64,000 nt of DNA from Chryseolinea serpens (GTDB taxonomy: Bacteria; Bacteroidota; Bacteroidia; Cytophagales; Cyclobacteriaceae). Of this stretch, positions 1-8,880 are shown piece by piece. How positions within the stretch are numbered: the first letter of the stretch is position 1; every line of letters starts with the position of its first letter. The stretch is taken from contig NZ_FQWQ01000001.1 in the NCBI RefSeq assembly GCF_900129725.1, positions 1,984,001-2,048,000 on the forward strand. Direction: 5' to 3'. Below the pieces are notes generated by a model, which ran no database searches, was not told where the DNA came from, and saw nothing but the letters and a program-made list of their open reading frames with translations. The translations under genes and the position numbers were made by a program.

Positions 1-395
1 AGAGCATTCAAAACAATCCAGCCGCCCAGGAACACAAAGAAGGTGATGATAAACTTCCAACTGCCCCCGAAAGCCGCGATCCGGTCAGCCATTTTCTGAC
101 CTGTCGTTAAAGGCTCATCCTCATTCAATTTGTCGGTGAGGGTGTCTTTGTTCTTTAACGCCTCCAGCACCGTGGCCTCCAACACCGACAATTCGCCCAC
201 TTCTTTTGCCAGGTATCCGGCAATATACTTCTGGCGGTACATGTTCAGCTCCGTCAACGCGCAATGATCGCCCGCCTTGAATTGGGGATACTGCGCCTGC
301 ATCACCGACAGGATGGGCGATTGAATGGTCTTTGCGGAGATTTTCTCACTTACTGGAAATTCCTTGCGGGAAAGATCGCTGATAAAGGTGTCCAT
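1..395 (-). CDS. DUF1003 family membrane protein, N-terminal part (runs off the window)
   Basis: The reverse strand from an ATG at 395 is open to the window edge and gives about 131 residues beginning MDTFISDL. The last visible stretch, around residues 102-131, reads ADRIAAFGGSWKFIITFF followed by a hydrophobic helix ending in a WIVLNA-like motif, which is the hallmark of DUF1003. The N-terminal part has the family's soluble region (SPILSVMQ, then LNMYRQKYI and a KEVGELSVLEATVL segment). Function of the family is not established; members are inner-membrane proteins with two predicted helices. It is transcribed away from the cbb3 operon, so the 149-bp gap between them holds both promoters. The C-terminus lies outside the window. 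Confidence 0.82.
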   Translation of the reverse strand, partial: MDTFISDLSRKEFPVSEKISAKTIQSPILSVMQAQYPQFKAGDHCALTELNMYRQKYIAGYLAKEVGELSVLEATVLEALKNKDTLTDKLNEDEPLTTGQKMADRIAAFGGSWKFIITFFVFLGGWIVLNA

Positions 396-445
396 AGCTA
401 CCCAAACTGGTTTCACCAAAGATACGGGCAAGACTCCCGATCGTT

Positions 446-463
446 ACCTGACAAAAATCAGGT
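446..463. promoter_or_regulatory. Fnr/Crp-type box upstream of the cbb3 oxidase operon
   Basis: ACCTGA-CAAAAA-TCAGGT is a perfect 6-bp inverted repeat with six bases between its arms. It contains TGA-N6-TCA, the spacing recognised by Crp/Fnr family regulators. It sits about 90 bp upstream of the ccoNO start. The identical 12-mer TGACAAAAATCA recurs at 8790-8801 beside the gene for a Crp-type response regulator. That this regulator binds here is inference. Confidence 0.6.
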
Positions 464-544
464 TTTCTCATGGCAATCGTCACCTCTGAAGGATATACCG
501 GCCAATACTTTTATAACGGAAAATAATCAGGGTAAAACCGATAA

Positions 545-2701
545 ATGCTTATGCAAATAGAAAGATTCAGCTACGACAACAAGATCGTGAAGGCATTCAT
601 GATCGCCACCGTTGTGTTCGGACTCGTGGGCATGCTCGTTGGGCTAACGGCCGCGATACAACTGGTGTACCCGGTCTTCAACTTTGACCTGCAGTACACC
701 ACGTTTGGCCGCATCCGGCCGTTGCACACCAACGCCATCATCTTTGCCTTTGTCGGCAATGCGATGTTTGCCGGGGTTTACTACTCCATGCAGCGCCTGC
801 TCAAGACCCGGATGTTCAGCGACAAGCTTAGCTGGATCCATTTTTGGGGATGGCAACTCATCATCCTGGCCGCGGCCATCACCCTGCCGCTGGGCTACAC
901 CACCTCAAAAGAATACGCCGAACTGGAGTGGCCGATCGACATCGCCATCACGCTCATTTGGGTGGCGTTTGGGTGGAACATGATCGGCACCATCATCAAA
1001 CGCCGGGAGCGTCACATGTATGTGGCCATCTGGTTCTACATCGCCACGTTCATCACGGTGGCCGTGTTGCACGTGGTGAATTCTTTCGAGATCCCCGTCA
1101 CGTTTTTCAAGAGCTATTCATGGTATGCCGGTGTACAGGACGCCCTGGTGCAATGGTGGTATGGTCACAATGCCGTGGCTTTCTTTCTCACCACTCCCTA
1201 CCTGGGCATGATGTATTACTTCCTGCCCAAAGCCGCTAACCGGCCCGTGTACTCGTATCGTCTTTCGATCATTCACTTCTGGTCACTCATCTTTATTTAC
1301 ATCTGGGCGGGCCCTCACCATTTGCTGTATACCTCCCTGCCAGATTGGGCGCAATCACTGGGCGTTGTCTTTTCCATCATGCTCATCGCTCCGTCGTGGG
1401 GTGGCATGTTGAACGGATTGCTCACGCTGAGAGGAGCCTGGGACCGCGTGCGCGAAGATCCCGTTTTGAAGTTCATGGTGGTGGCCGTCACCGCCTATGG
1501 TATGGCCACCTTGGAAGGTCCGCTGTTGTCGTTAAAGAATGTGAACGCCATCGCCCACTTCACCGACTGGATCGTTGCCCACGTGCACGTGGGTGGTTTA
1601 GGATGGAACGGCTTTATGATCTTTTCCATCTTGTATTGGATCACCCCGCGCATGTGGAACACCAAGCTGTATTCCACGCGGCTGGCCAACACACACTTCT
1701 GGCTGGGAACCCTCGGCATCATTTTCTATGCACTTCCCATGTATGTATCGGGCGTGGTTCAAAGCCTGATGTGGAAAGAGTTCAACCCCGAAGGTTTCCT
1801 CGTCTATAAAAATTTCCTGGAAACGACGATGGCCATCTTGCCACTGCATGCCTTGCGCGCCACCGGTGGTGCGTTGTACCTGACGGGCGCGATCATCATG
1901 ACCTACAACCTGATCAAGACCGCCAATGCCGGAAGCTTCATCGCCAACGAAGACGCCGAAGCCGCTCCGCTCGAGAAAGCGTATGTGGCCACCAGCGGCG
2001 GATGGCATCACCGGTTGCTGGAGCACAAGCCCGTCATTTTTACGGTGCTCACCCTGGTCGCCATTCTCATTGGCGGGGCAATTGAAATGATCCCCACGTT
2101 CCTCATAAAATCCAATGTGCCTACCATCACCAGCGTTAAACCCTACACGCCACTGGAACTTCACGGGCGTGATATTTATATCCGCGAGGGGTGCGTGAAT
2201 TGTCATACCCAAATGGTGCGACCCTTCCGTTCGGAGACGGAGCGTTATGGTGAGTATTCAAAATCGGGAGAGTTTGTCTATGACCACCCGTTCCTCTGGG
2301 GCTCGAAGCGCACGGGACCGGACCTGGCCCGTCTCAACGGCAAGTATTCCAACACGTGGCACTACAACCACTTGCTGGCACCCGACGCCGTGTCAACCGG
2401 ATCGATCATGCCGGCCTACCCCTGGCTGTTCGAGCAGTCCATTCAAAAGGAATTGACCCCGGGCAAAATTTCCGCCATGCGAACCCTGGGTGTGCCCTAT
2501 GAAGCGGGTTATGAAGAAAAAGCCAACGATGATTTGGAACAACAAGCCAGCGCCATCGCCGGCACACTGAAAACCGATGGCATCGAAGTGGCCGAAGACG
2601 CCGAGATCATCGCCGTCATCGCCTACCTGCAACGGCTGGGTAAGGACATCAAAGTGGAGACGGCAACTCCGACGTTGGTTAACGAAACCCCTAAAAACTG
2701 A
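545..2701 (+). CDS. ccoNO: cbb3-type cytochrome c oxidase, fused subunits I and II (CcoN-CcoO)
   Basis: This is the catalytic subunit of the high-affinity terminal oxidase fused to its first haem c subunit. Residues 1 to about 460 are the multi-helix CcoN haem-copper oxidase core, with the HVHVGGLGWNG motif and histidines that bind haem b and the haem b3-CuB centre. After a linker and one membrane helix, residues from about 490 on are CcoO with one haem c site, CVNCH at residues 550-554, and a CcoO-type RTGPDLARLNGKYS motif. The fusion into one 718-residue chain is usual in Bacteroidota. The start could equally be the ATG at 551, two codons in. First gene of the cco operon, preceded by a Fnr-type box. 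Confidence 0.95.
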   Translation: MLMQIERFSYDNKIVKAFMIATVVFGLVGMLVGLTAAIQLVYPVFNFDLQYTTFGRIRPLHTNAIIFAFVGNAMFAGVYYSMQRLLKTRMFSDKLSWIHFWGWQLIILAAAITLPLGYTTSKEYAELEWPIDIAITLIWVAFGWNMIGTIIKRRERHMYVAIWFYIATFITVAVLHVVNSFEIPVTFFKSYSWYAGVQDALVQWWYGHNAVAFFLTTPYLGMMYYFLPKAANRPVYSYRLSIIHFWSLIFIYIWAGPHHLLYTSLPDWAQSLGVVFSIMLIAPSWGGMLNGLLTLRGAWDRVREDPVLKFMVVAVTAYGMATLEGPLLSLKNVNAIAHFTDWIVAHVHVGGLGWNGFMIFSILYWITPRMWNTKLYSTRLANTHFWLGTLGIIFYALPMYVSGVVQSLMWKEFNPEGFLVYKNFLETTMAILPLHALRATGGALYLTGAIIMTYNLIKTANAGSFIANEDAEAAPLEKAYVATSGGWHHRLLEHKPVIFTVLTLVAILIGGAIEMIPTFLIKSNVPTITSVKPYTPLELHGRDIYIREGCVNCHTQMVRPFRSETERYGEYSKSGEFVYDHPFLWGSKRTGPDLARLNGKYSNTWHYNHLLAPDAVSTGSIMPAYPWLFEQSIQKELTPGKISAMRTLGVPYEAGYEEKANDDLEQQASAIAGTLKTDGIEVAEDAEIIAVIAYLQRLGKDIKVETATPTLVNETPKN

Positions 2702-2707
2702 TTTCCT

Positions 2708-2899
2708 ATGTATAAGAACGTTCTTCAAAACATCGATAACATCGCCATCTGGCCGGTCATATCGTTTGTCATCTTCTTTGTGTTCTTCCTCTGCCTGTTG
2801 TGGTGGGTGTTTACGGCCGACAAAAAGATGATCCGAAAAATGAGCGAGATGCCGCTCGAATCCACCGACCCTACACCATCCGAAACCCCGGTATCATGA
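2708..2899 (+). CDS. ccoQ: cbb3 oxidase small subunit CcoQ
   Basis: A 63-residue protein with one hydrophobic helix at about residues 14-37 (IWPVISFVIFFVFFLCLLWW), followed by a charged tail (KKMIRKMSEMPL). Size, single helix and position between CcoNO and CcoP identify it as CcoQ/FixQ, which stabilises the oxidase in the inner membrane. It lies 6 bp after ccoNO, and its TGA stop overlaps the ATG of ccoP (ATGA, 2896-2899), suggesting translational coupling. The sequence of this subunit is poorly conserved between groups, so the call rests mostly on context. Confidence 0.85.
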   Translation: MYKNVLQNIDNIAIWPVISFVIFFVFFLCLLWWVFTADKKMIRKMSEMPLESTDPTPSETPVS

Positions 2900-3819
2900 A
2901 AAAGATCGCATTTCTTCTCGCTGGCCTCCTGGCATGCATGGCGGCACACGCACAAGAGCCTACTTCGAAAACGTTTTGGGACGACCCCGTGAACAATCCG
3001 GCAACACCGATCTATGTGACGGCAGCCCTTGTCTTTATCGTATTCTTGTTAGTGCTCATCGTTTCCATCATGATGCTGCGGGCCTTTAATACGCTGATCG
3101 AGCAAACGGAAAAGGCCAAAGCCAAAGCGATGGGCGTGGCCTACACCCCCCGGCCGTCGTGGTGGTCCACCCTAACCCAGAAGCTAAACAACTCGGTACC
3201 CGTTGAACGCGAACAGGACATCGACATGGGACACAGCTTTGATGGCATCCGCGAATTGGACAATCACTTGCCCCCTTGGTGGAAATGGCTTTTCTATAGC
3301 ACCATTGCCTGGTCTGTGGTATACCTCGTCGTGTTTCACATCTCGTCGAGTCTCCCCTTGTCGCACGACGAATACCAGAATGAAGTGGCTGTGGCCGAAC
3401 AGGAAAAGCAGAGATTGCTGGCTTCACAACCCCAGGCCGTCATTGACGTCGATAAATTAGAATACACCGCCGACGCGGCCATCATCGGGAAAGGACAAAA
3501 GGTGTTTCAGGACAATTGCGTCTCCTGTCACCGGAAAGACGGCGGGGGAAACACCATCGGTCCGAACCTGACAGACGACTATTGGCTGCACGGCAACGGC
3601 ATCAAAAATGTTTACACCACCGTGAACGGAGGCTTCGTTGAGAAAGGCATGCCTGCCTGGGGAAAAGCCCTCAGTCCTTCCGAAGTGCGTGACGTCACCT
3701 TCTTTGTCCTCAGCCTGCACGGCACCAACCCTCCCGACGCCAAGGCGCCACAGGGAGAGTTGGCAAAGCCCGATGCATCACCCAAAACCGACAGTCTGAA
3801 CGTGAGTGCAGCCCGATAA
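2896..3819 (+). CDS. ccoP: cbb3 oxidase cytochrome c subunit CcoP (single haem)
   Basis: Start chosen at the ATG overlapping the ccoQ stop; it gives a 307-residue protein with a signal-like N-terminus (MKKIAFLLAGLLACMAAHAQ). A first membrane helix follows at about residues 38-60, then a cytoplasmic loop and a second helix (WWKWLFYSTIAWSVVYLVVF). The periplasmic domain carries one haem c motif, CVSCH at residues 208-212, and a downstream methionine-bearing VEKGMPAWG that supplies the sixth ligand. Proteobacterial CcoP has two haems c; the single-haem form is common in Bacteroidota. It passes electrons from soluble cytochrome c to CcoO. The longer reading frame starting at 2800 overlaps ccoQ and is rejected as the start. 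Confidence 0.93.
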   Translation: MKKIAFLLAGLLACMAAHAQEPTSKTFWDDPVNNPATPIYVTAALVFIVFLLVLIVSIMMLRAFNTLIEQTEKAKAKAMGVAYTPRPSWWSTLTQKLNNSVPVEREQDIDMGHSFDGIRELDNHLPPWWKWLFYSTIAWSVVYLVVFHISSSLPLSHDEYQNEVAVAEQEKQRLLASQPQAVIDVDKLEYTADAAIIGKGQKVFQDNCVSCHRKDGGGNTIGPNLTDDYWLHGNGIKNVYTTVNGGFVEKGMPAWGKALSPSEVRDVTFFVLSLHGTNPPDAKAPQGELAKPDASPKTDSLNVSAAR

Positions 3820-3831
3820 ACAAAAAATAAA

Positions 3832-5298
3832 ATGAAAACCGAAGGCCTCGACCTTTATCAGTATGAAGAAGAGTTCCGCGACAACATTGCCACGGTAGAC
3901 GAAAAAGGAAAACGCATTTGGATCTATCCCAAAAAGCCATCGGGTCCATTGCACACCTGGCGCATCGTGGTCACGGTGGTGCTGCTGGGACTTTTATTTG
4001 GCGGCCCCTTCATCACCCTCAACGGCAGGCCCCTGCTCCTGCTGAATTTCTTTGAGCGACGGTTTGTGATCTTTGGCCAACCGTTCTGGCCCCAGGATTT
4101 TGTGTTGCTGGCCATCACGCTGATCACATTTTTTGTTTTCATTATTTTGTTCACCGTGGTCTTTGGCCGCATCTGGTGCGGATGGCTTTGCCCGCAAACG
4201 CTCTTCATGGAAATGGTGTTCCGCAAAATAGAGTACTGGATCGAAGGCGACGCCCCTGCACAGCGACGTCTGGACCAGCAGCCCTGGAACATGAACAAGG
4301 CATTCAAGAAAATTTCCAAACACGCGATCTTTATCATCATCTCGCTCCTCATCGCGCATACCGTGATGGCGTATATGATCGGTGTTCCGGAAACGTATAA
4401 GATCATCACGCACTCGCCGCTCGAAAATCTTTCCGGCTTTACCGCGCTCGTTGTTTTCACCGCCATCTTTTATGGCGTGTATGCAAAGTTCCGCGAGCAG
4501 GCTTGCATTGCGGTTTGCCCTTACGGCCGGCTGCAAGGTGTGTTGTTAGTGAAAGACTCCATCGTGGTCGCCTACGACTGGATCCGGGGTGAACCTCGTG
4601 GACACATCAAGAAAACCACGGCGCCATCCGCACCCAAAGGCGATTGCATCGATTGTAAATTGTGCGTCCACGTGTGCCCCACCGGCATCGATATCCGCAA
4701 TGGCACGCAGCTCGAGTGTGTCAACTGCACCGCCTGCATCGACGCCTGCGACGATGTGATGGTGAAGATCGGGAAACCAAAAGGATTGATCCGCTATGCG
4801 TCGTATACCTCCATCAAGGAAGGTGTACAAAAACTTTTTACACCCCGCGTGATCGGCTATTCGTTTGTACTCCTGATCCTGGTCGGGATCCTGAGCTTTA
4901 CCCTGGCCACGCGCTCCGACGTAAAAACCACCGTCCTGAAAGTACCGGGCACGCTCTATCAAAAAACTCCCGACGGCTTCATCACCAACCTCTACAACGT
5001 TGAATTCCTGAACAAGACCTTCGACGACATCCACCTGGAGACCCGCGTCGAATCGCCCGCCACGGCCGTGCTGGTGAAAGCCGACGGCAAAGAGATTGTC
5101 ATCAAGGCCGAGGGGATGGTCAAAGACATATTCTTTATCAAGATCCCGGAAAAAGATGTCGTGAGCGCCCGCACCGTCGTGCGGTTGGGCATTTATGAGA
5201 ACGGAAAACGCATCGAGACCATCAAAGTAAAATTTATCGGCCCGGTCACAAAATCATCGGATATGAACAGCCGGTTGAAAGATGAACAACGTGATTAA
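3832..5298 (+). CDS. ccoG: cbb3 oxidase accessory ferredoxin CcoG (FixG/RdxA)
   Basis: A 488-residue membrane iron-sulfur protein. After a soluble N-terminus there are hydrophobic segments and the CGWLCPQTLFME motif typical of CcoG, then two 4Fe-4S clusters: cysteines 272, 275, 278 and 282 (CIDCKLCVHVCP) and a second set beginning at residue 296 (CVNCTACIDAC). A further membrane helix leads to a C-terminal immunoglobulin-like domain of about 120 residues. In proteobacteria CcoG reduces copper ions for insertion into the CuB site during oxidase assembly. It follows ccoP by 12 bp and belongs to the same operon. Confidence 0.94.
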   Translation: MKTEGLDLYQYEEEFRDNIATVDEKGKRIWIYPKKPSGPLHTWRIVVTVVLLGLLFGGPFITLNGRPLLLLNFFERRFVIFGQPFWPQDFVLLAITLITFFVFIILFTVVFGRIWCGWLCPQTLFMEMVFRKIEYWIEGDAPAQRRLDQQPWNMNKAFKKISKHAIFIIISLLIAHTVMAYMIGVPETYKIITHSPLENLSGFTALVVFTAIFYGVYAKFREQACIAVCPYGRLQGVLLVKDSIVVAYDWIRGEPRGHIKKTTAPSAPKGDCIDCKLCVHVCPTGIDIRNGTQLECVNCTACIDACDDVMVKIGKPKGLIRYASYTSIKEGVQKLFTPRVIGYSFVLLILVGILSFTLATRSDVKTTVLKVPGTLYQKTPDGFITNLYNVEFLNKTFDDIHLETRVESPATAVLVKADGKEIVIKAEGMVKDIFFIKIPEKDVVSARTVVRLGIYENGKRIETIKVKFIGPVTKSSDMNSRLKDEQRD

Positions 5299-5315
5299 CA
5301 AAAAAACCAAATCGT

Positions 5316-5747
5316 ATGAACTGGGGTAAATCCATCGTCTTAGCGTTCGTCCTGTTTGCTGCCTTCATTGGCGTGCTGGTGACGGTCTGCGTGCGGCAGG
5401 AAGTAAGTTTAGTATCCAAAACCTATTACCAGGAGGAACTGGACTTCCAGGCTCAAATGGATCGTAAGCGGAACACGGAGGCATTGGTCGATCGACCTGA
5501 CATTCGACTTGGCGAAGGACAGTCCCTGAAGATCACCTTCGCCGGATTTTCCCAGCTTGAAAAAGGTCGTCTCAACCTCTACTCCCCCAGCGACGCCACG
5601 CAGGACAAAACCTTCGCCCTGCAGCCCACAACGGCATCCGATCAAATTCTTTCCATCGGGAACTTGAAGAAAGGAAAATACATCGCCCGCATGACCTGGA
5701 CCATGCACGATAAGGAATTTTATTACGAAACCACACTCTACCTTTGA
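5316..5747 (+). CDS. ccoH: FixH family protein (CcoH), cbb3 oxidase assembly
   Basis: A 143-residue protein anchored by one N-terminal helix (about residues 6-26). A periplasmic beta-rich domain follows, containing the SLVSKTYYQEELDFQAQMD segment typical of FixH; the YY.EE.DFQ.Q stretch is well conserved in Bacteroidota members. FixH/CcoH is needed for stable assembly of the cbb3 complex and is thought to act with the copper pump CcoI, whose gene is not in this window. It lies 17 bp after ccoG and 1 bp before the TauE-like gene, so it is almost certainly cotranscribed with both. Confidence 0.88.
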   Translation: MNWGKSIVLAFVLFAAFIGVLVTVCVRQEVSLVSKTYYQEELDFQAQMDRKRNTEALVDRPDIRLGEGQSLKITFAGFSQLEKGRLNLYSPSDATQDKTFALQPTTASDQILSIGNLKKGKYIARMTWTMHDKEFYYETTLYL

Positions 5748-5748
5748 T

Positions 5749-6435
5749 ATGTGGTATACGGCACTCTTGATCGGACTAACGGGGAGCCTGCACTGCGCCG
5801 GCATGTGCAGTCCGTTGCTCATGGCCGTGACCAACCTAACCCCGGCGGTGGCCCTGAACAGGGCACTGTATAACGGTGGCCGGATCCTCACCTATGGTTT
5901 GCTGGGAGCGGCGGCCAGCAGCGCCGGTTCATTTTTCCCGGTGGCCCGGTATCAGAATATATTGTCCATCGCGTTTGGGATCATCCTCATCCTGGCGGCC
6001 GTTCTCCGGATAGAGCGCTTCAACATCCCTGTTCTGATGAAGGGCGCCAACATTATCACGGCCTGGATCAAATCAAAATTTGCTTTCTTCTTAGCCCGGA
6101 AGAGTTCCCCCGCGATCTTTCTGATGGGAATGTTGAACGGCTTTCTTCCCTGCGGCATGACCTTGCTGGCGCTCGGCTACTGCATGATGCTGAACGGTCC
6201 TGTGGAGGGATTTAATTTTATGTTGTTGTTTGGGGCCGGCACCCTGCCCGTCATGATCGGGCTTGCCCCTGTGATTTTGCTGGGAATAAAGAAATTTAAA
6301 CTCAGCGTCCAAACGGCCACGACAAGCCTCATGATCCTTTCCGGGGTGATCCTGATCGCCAGGATCTTTATCCACGCCGGCATCGAGGCCAGTCACCACA
6401 ATGGCGAAATGATCGACATCGTGTTGTGCCGCTAG
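5749..6435 (+). CDS. Sulfite exporter TauE/SafE-like (UreH_2) membrane protein of the cco operon
   Basis: A 228-residue polytopic protein with about six hydrophobic segments. Two repeats carry the family motifs: HCAGMCSPLL near residue 20 and GFLPCGMTLLAL near residue 130. This is the UreH_2/DsbD_2-like transporter group that closes the cco operon in many Bacteroidota and is generally presumed to help metal delivery or cytochrome maturation. The transported substrate cannot be read from the sequence. It starts 1 bp after ccoH. Its stop codon overlaps by 4 bp the end of the convergent response regulator gene, so there is no room for a separate terminator between them. Confidence 0.8.
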   Translation: MWYTALLIGLTGSLHCAGMCSPLLMAVTNLTPAVALNRALYNGGRILTYGLLGAAASSAGSFFPVARYQNILSIAFGIILILAAVLRIERFNIPVLMKGANIITAWIKSKFAFFLARKSSPAIFLMGMLNGFLPCGMTLLALGYCMMLNGPVEGFNFMLLFGAGTLPVMIGLAPVILLGIKKFKLSVQTATTSLMILSGVILIARIFIHAGIEASHHNGEMIDIVLCR

Positions 6436-7490
6436 CGGGCAACGTTCCAACGCACCACCTTCTCGAGTTTTGACTGCGACTTGATCTTGATCTTCCCTCC
6501 CTCGATCTCGATCAATCCTTCATCCTTAAAATCCGACAACACCCGAATGACGGACTCTGCCGCCGTGCCCACCATCTTGGCCAGGTCATCGCGGGAGATC
6601 TGAATGTTCTCCTTGCTGTCTTTGAGTTGAAGGGCGGTGAGCAACGCATCGGCCGTACGCTGCCGCACAGAATTGTAGGCCAGGTTCACGAGTTGCTTTT
6701 CTTTGTCCGCCACCTTTTTGCAGAGCAACGAAATGAAGCTGGCCGAAACATCAGGGCTCTGTAGCAGGGCCAGGAAGTCGGGCTTGGGAATCACTGTCAG
6801 CTCCGTGTCCTGCATGGCAATGGCCGACTCCTGGTAGAGGGTGCCCTCCAGGATCGGTTCAAAACCGAAAAAATCGTTAGCATTGACCAGCGCGGTGATG
6901 AGTTCTTTGCCATCCGGATGTCCTTTGAATATTTTAACATTGCCCGACTTGACATAATACACGTTCAAAGGCGTGTCGCCCTCGGCAAAGATCTCGCTTT
7001 TCTTTTTGAATGATTTGGTCTTCTTGTCCTTGCCCAGGTCTTTCATGTTCAGGACCTGGCGGGCATCCTTCATAAACTGGTCCAGCCCTTCGGCATTCGA
7101 TTCGTATAGCGCCCGTTGCATGGCGCTTTTCCGAAGCCGGGCTTCGATGGCGTTCAACAGGTCGGTGTCGTCAAAAGGTTTTGTCAGGTAGTCGTCGGCG
7201 CCAAGGTTCATGCCCTTTCGGATGTCGATCTTTTCGGTCTTTGCCGTCAGGAAAATAAACGGGATGCTGGCCGTGTCTTCTTTTTTATTGAGAATGTGCA
7301 ATACACCATAGCCATCCAATTCCGGCATCATGATATCGCAGACGATCAGGTCCGGTTTCTCTTTTTGTGCCAGCTCAACACCCACCTTGCCATTGGGTGC
7401 GGTCTTCACGTCGTAGCCGGCAAGCACCAGGATCTCGGATGTGTTTTCCCGGACGTCGGGGTTGTCTTCAATCAAGAGGATCTTTTTCAT
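6432..7490 (-). CDS. Response regulator with cyclic-nucleotide-binding and Crp-type DNA-binding domains
   Basis: A 352-residue transcription regulator in three parts. Residues 1-125 are a receiver domain, with the acidic pocket at IEDN, phospho-acceptor Asp52 (VCDIMMPELDG) and a conserved Lys in LTKPFDD. Residues of about 155-265 are a cNMP-binding fold (KKKSEIFAEGDTPLNVYYV). Residues of about 275-345 are a Crp/Fnr winged helix with ISRDDLAKMVGTAAESVIRVL as recognition region. The Glu and Arg of AESVIR match the residues by which Crp and Fnr read TGA half-sites. Its start overlaps the stop of the kinase gene (ATGA), so the two form a translationally coupled two-component pair. Lying next to the cco operon, it may control it. 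A ligand for the cNMP domain is not predictable. Confidence 0.9.
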   Translation of the reverse strand: MKKILLIEDNPDVRENTSEILVLAGYDVKTAPNGKVGVELAQKEKPDLIVCDIMMPELDGYGVLHILNKKEDTASIPFIFLTAKTEKIDIRKGMNLGADDYLTKPFDDTDLLNAIEARLRKSAMQRALYESNAEGLDQFMKDARQVLNMKDLGKDKKTKSFKKKSEIFAEGDTPLNVYYVKSGNVKIFKGHPDGKELITALVNANDFFGFEPILEGTLYQESAIAMQDTELTVIPKPDFLALLQSPDVSASFISLLCKKVADKEKQLVNLAYNSVRQRTADALLTALQLKDSKENIQISRDDLAKMVGTAAESVIRVLSDFKDEGLIEIEGGKIKIKSQSKLEKVVRWNVAR

Positions 7491-8755
7491 TTCGGTAGGG
7501 GGTTCGTCGAGGTTGGGATGGTCACTTTAAAGAGCGTTCCTTTATTGTATTCGCTGGAGAAGGAAATCGTGCCCTGCAGCAAGTCTATGTATCGCTTCAC
7601 AATGTTCAACCCCAACCCGGTGCCTTGCACATTGCCGGAATTGCTGGCCCGGAAAAATCGTTCGAACATGTGTTTCTGGTCTTCCTCCGGTATGCCGATC
7701 CCCTCGTCCTGCACTTCAAAGAGCACGGACCTCTTTTGGTCGCGGCAAGTGATGTAGATGGACTTGTTCACGTCGGAATACTTGCTGGCATTGGTGATCA
7801 GATTGAACAAAATGTTTCGCAGGATCCGGGCGTCGCACACTATTTCGGAGGCTTCCATCGTACAATCCAGGACAATTTGCTGCCCTTCTTTCAGCACCCC
7901 GTTCATCTCCTCCTTGATCTCGTCCAAAAATTCCCGCGGATGGATCGTCTCGTTCACCACGTCCACCTTGCCTTCTTCCAATTTTCCCAGCGACAGAAAA
8001 TCATTCAAAATTCCCGTCAACTGGTTCACCGACGACTTGATGCGCTGCACGTGCTTGTTGATCTTGTCCGACTCGCCCCGTGTGTTATATTGATCGATGA
8101 GGGAAGCCGAACTCAGCACGGTGCTCAATGGCGTGCGAAATTCGTGGGAGGCGATGGAAACGAATTTGGTCTTCAGTTCATTCAATTCCCGCTCTTTCTC
8201 CAGCGACTTCCGCACTTCTTCTTCCGCCTTCTTTCTTTCGATTACTTCTTCCTCCAATTTCAAAATGGAATTGTTCAGGGCTTCTGTTCTCATCTCCACT
8301 TTCTTTTCCAATTCGACGGCGTAGACGATCAGTTGCTCCTCACTTCGCTTTAGTGCGTCTTCCGTTTTTTTACGCATGGAAATATCGCTGATGAAGGCCA
8401 TGACCAGCAACTCGGATTTCACTTTGGTAAAGCTCAGCGAAATCTCCACCGGGAACTCGGACCCATCCCGTCGCAAAGCCGTCAGGTCGCGGCCTGCACC
8501 CATTCGCCTGGGGAAAGGATTGGAATTGAAGGCACTTCTGAAATTTACGTGCCCACTCCGGTAGCGAGCAGGCAACAATTCCTCCATGGCCAACCCGGTG
8601 AGCTCGTCGGTGGCATAGCCGAATAACTGTTCCGCTACTGGGTTGGCCACCACGATCTTGCCTCGGGTGTCGACCATGATAATGCCTTCCGACATGCTCT
8701 GAAAAATCTCGCGAAACGCTTCGTTGGTGATAAGGCCGGTCTGTGGTGTACCCAT
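7487..8755 (-). CDS. PAS-domain sensor histidine kinase
   Basis: A 422-residue kinase with no membrane helix, so it should sense a cytoplasmic signal. A PAS domain covers about residues 10-135 (MSEGIIMVDTRGKIVVANPVAEQLFGY, with a PAC-like end). A coiled coil follows at about 140-200. The HisKA dimerisation domain carries the phosphorylated His in FVSIASHEFRTPL, and the HATPase domain has N (LFNLITNASKYS), G1 (DEGIGIPEEDQ) and G2 (GTGLGLNIVKRY) boxes. The partner regulator starts inside its stop codon. The PAS ligand is unknown; neighbouring oxidase and stress genes make redox or oxygen state a plausible input, which is inference. Confidence 0.92.
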   Translation of the reverse strand: MGTPQTGLITNEAFREIFQSMSEGIIMVDTRGKIVVANPVAEQLFGYATDELTGLAMEELLPARYRSGHVNFRSAFNSNPFPRRMGAGRDLTALRRDGSEFPVEISLSFTKVKSELLVMAFISDISMRKKTEDALKRSEEQLIVYAVELEKKVEMRTEALNNSILKLEEEVIERKKAEEEVRKSLEKERELNELKTKFVSIASHEFRTPLSTVLSSASLIDQYNTRGESDKINKHVQRIKSSVNQLTGILNDFLSLGKLEEGKVDVVNETIHPREFLDEIKEEMNGVLKEGQQIVLDCTMEASEIVCDARILRNILFNLITNASKYSDVNKSIYITCRDQKRSVLFEVQDEGIGIPEEDQKHMFERFFRASNSGNVQGTGLGLNIVKRYIDLLQGTISFSSEYNKGTLFKVTIPTSTNPLPK

Positions 8756-8789
8756 AAGCGCAATTTAAGGTCGTAGAGACTATGATGTA

Positions 8790-8801
8790 TGACAAAAATC
8801 A
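8790..8801. promoter_or_regulatory. Second copy of the Fnr/Crp-type box, between kinase and universal stress genes
   Basis: TGACAAAAATCA lies 35-46 bp upstream of the kinase start and about 80 bp upstream of the divergent universal stress protein. It is base-for-base the same as the core of the box at 446-463 and has TGA-N6-TCA symmetry. It is positioned where it could control either or both divergent genes. Confidence 0.55.
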
Positions 8802-8880
8802 GTTTTTTCCTTGACTTTCATCCAAAAATTCTGCCCCGGAACACCGTAGGTTGCAGGGAGAATTTTCATTTTAACATGCT

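Noticed and set aside
264-560. 98-codon plus-strand frame before ccoNO
   Set aside because: It lies antisense to the DUF1003 gene for its first half, has no family signature, and overlaps the ccoNO start. It also covers the Fnr-type box.
2800-2895. Upstream extension of the ccoP reading frame
   Set aside because: It overlaps ccoQ out of frame and would bury the signal peptide. The ATG at 2896, coupled to the ccoQ stop, is the natural start.
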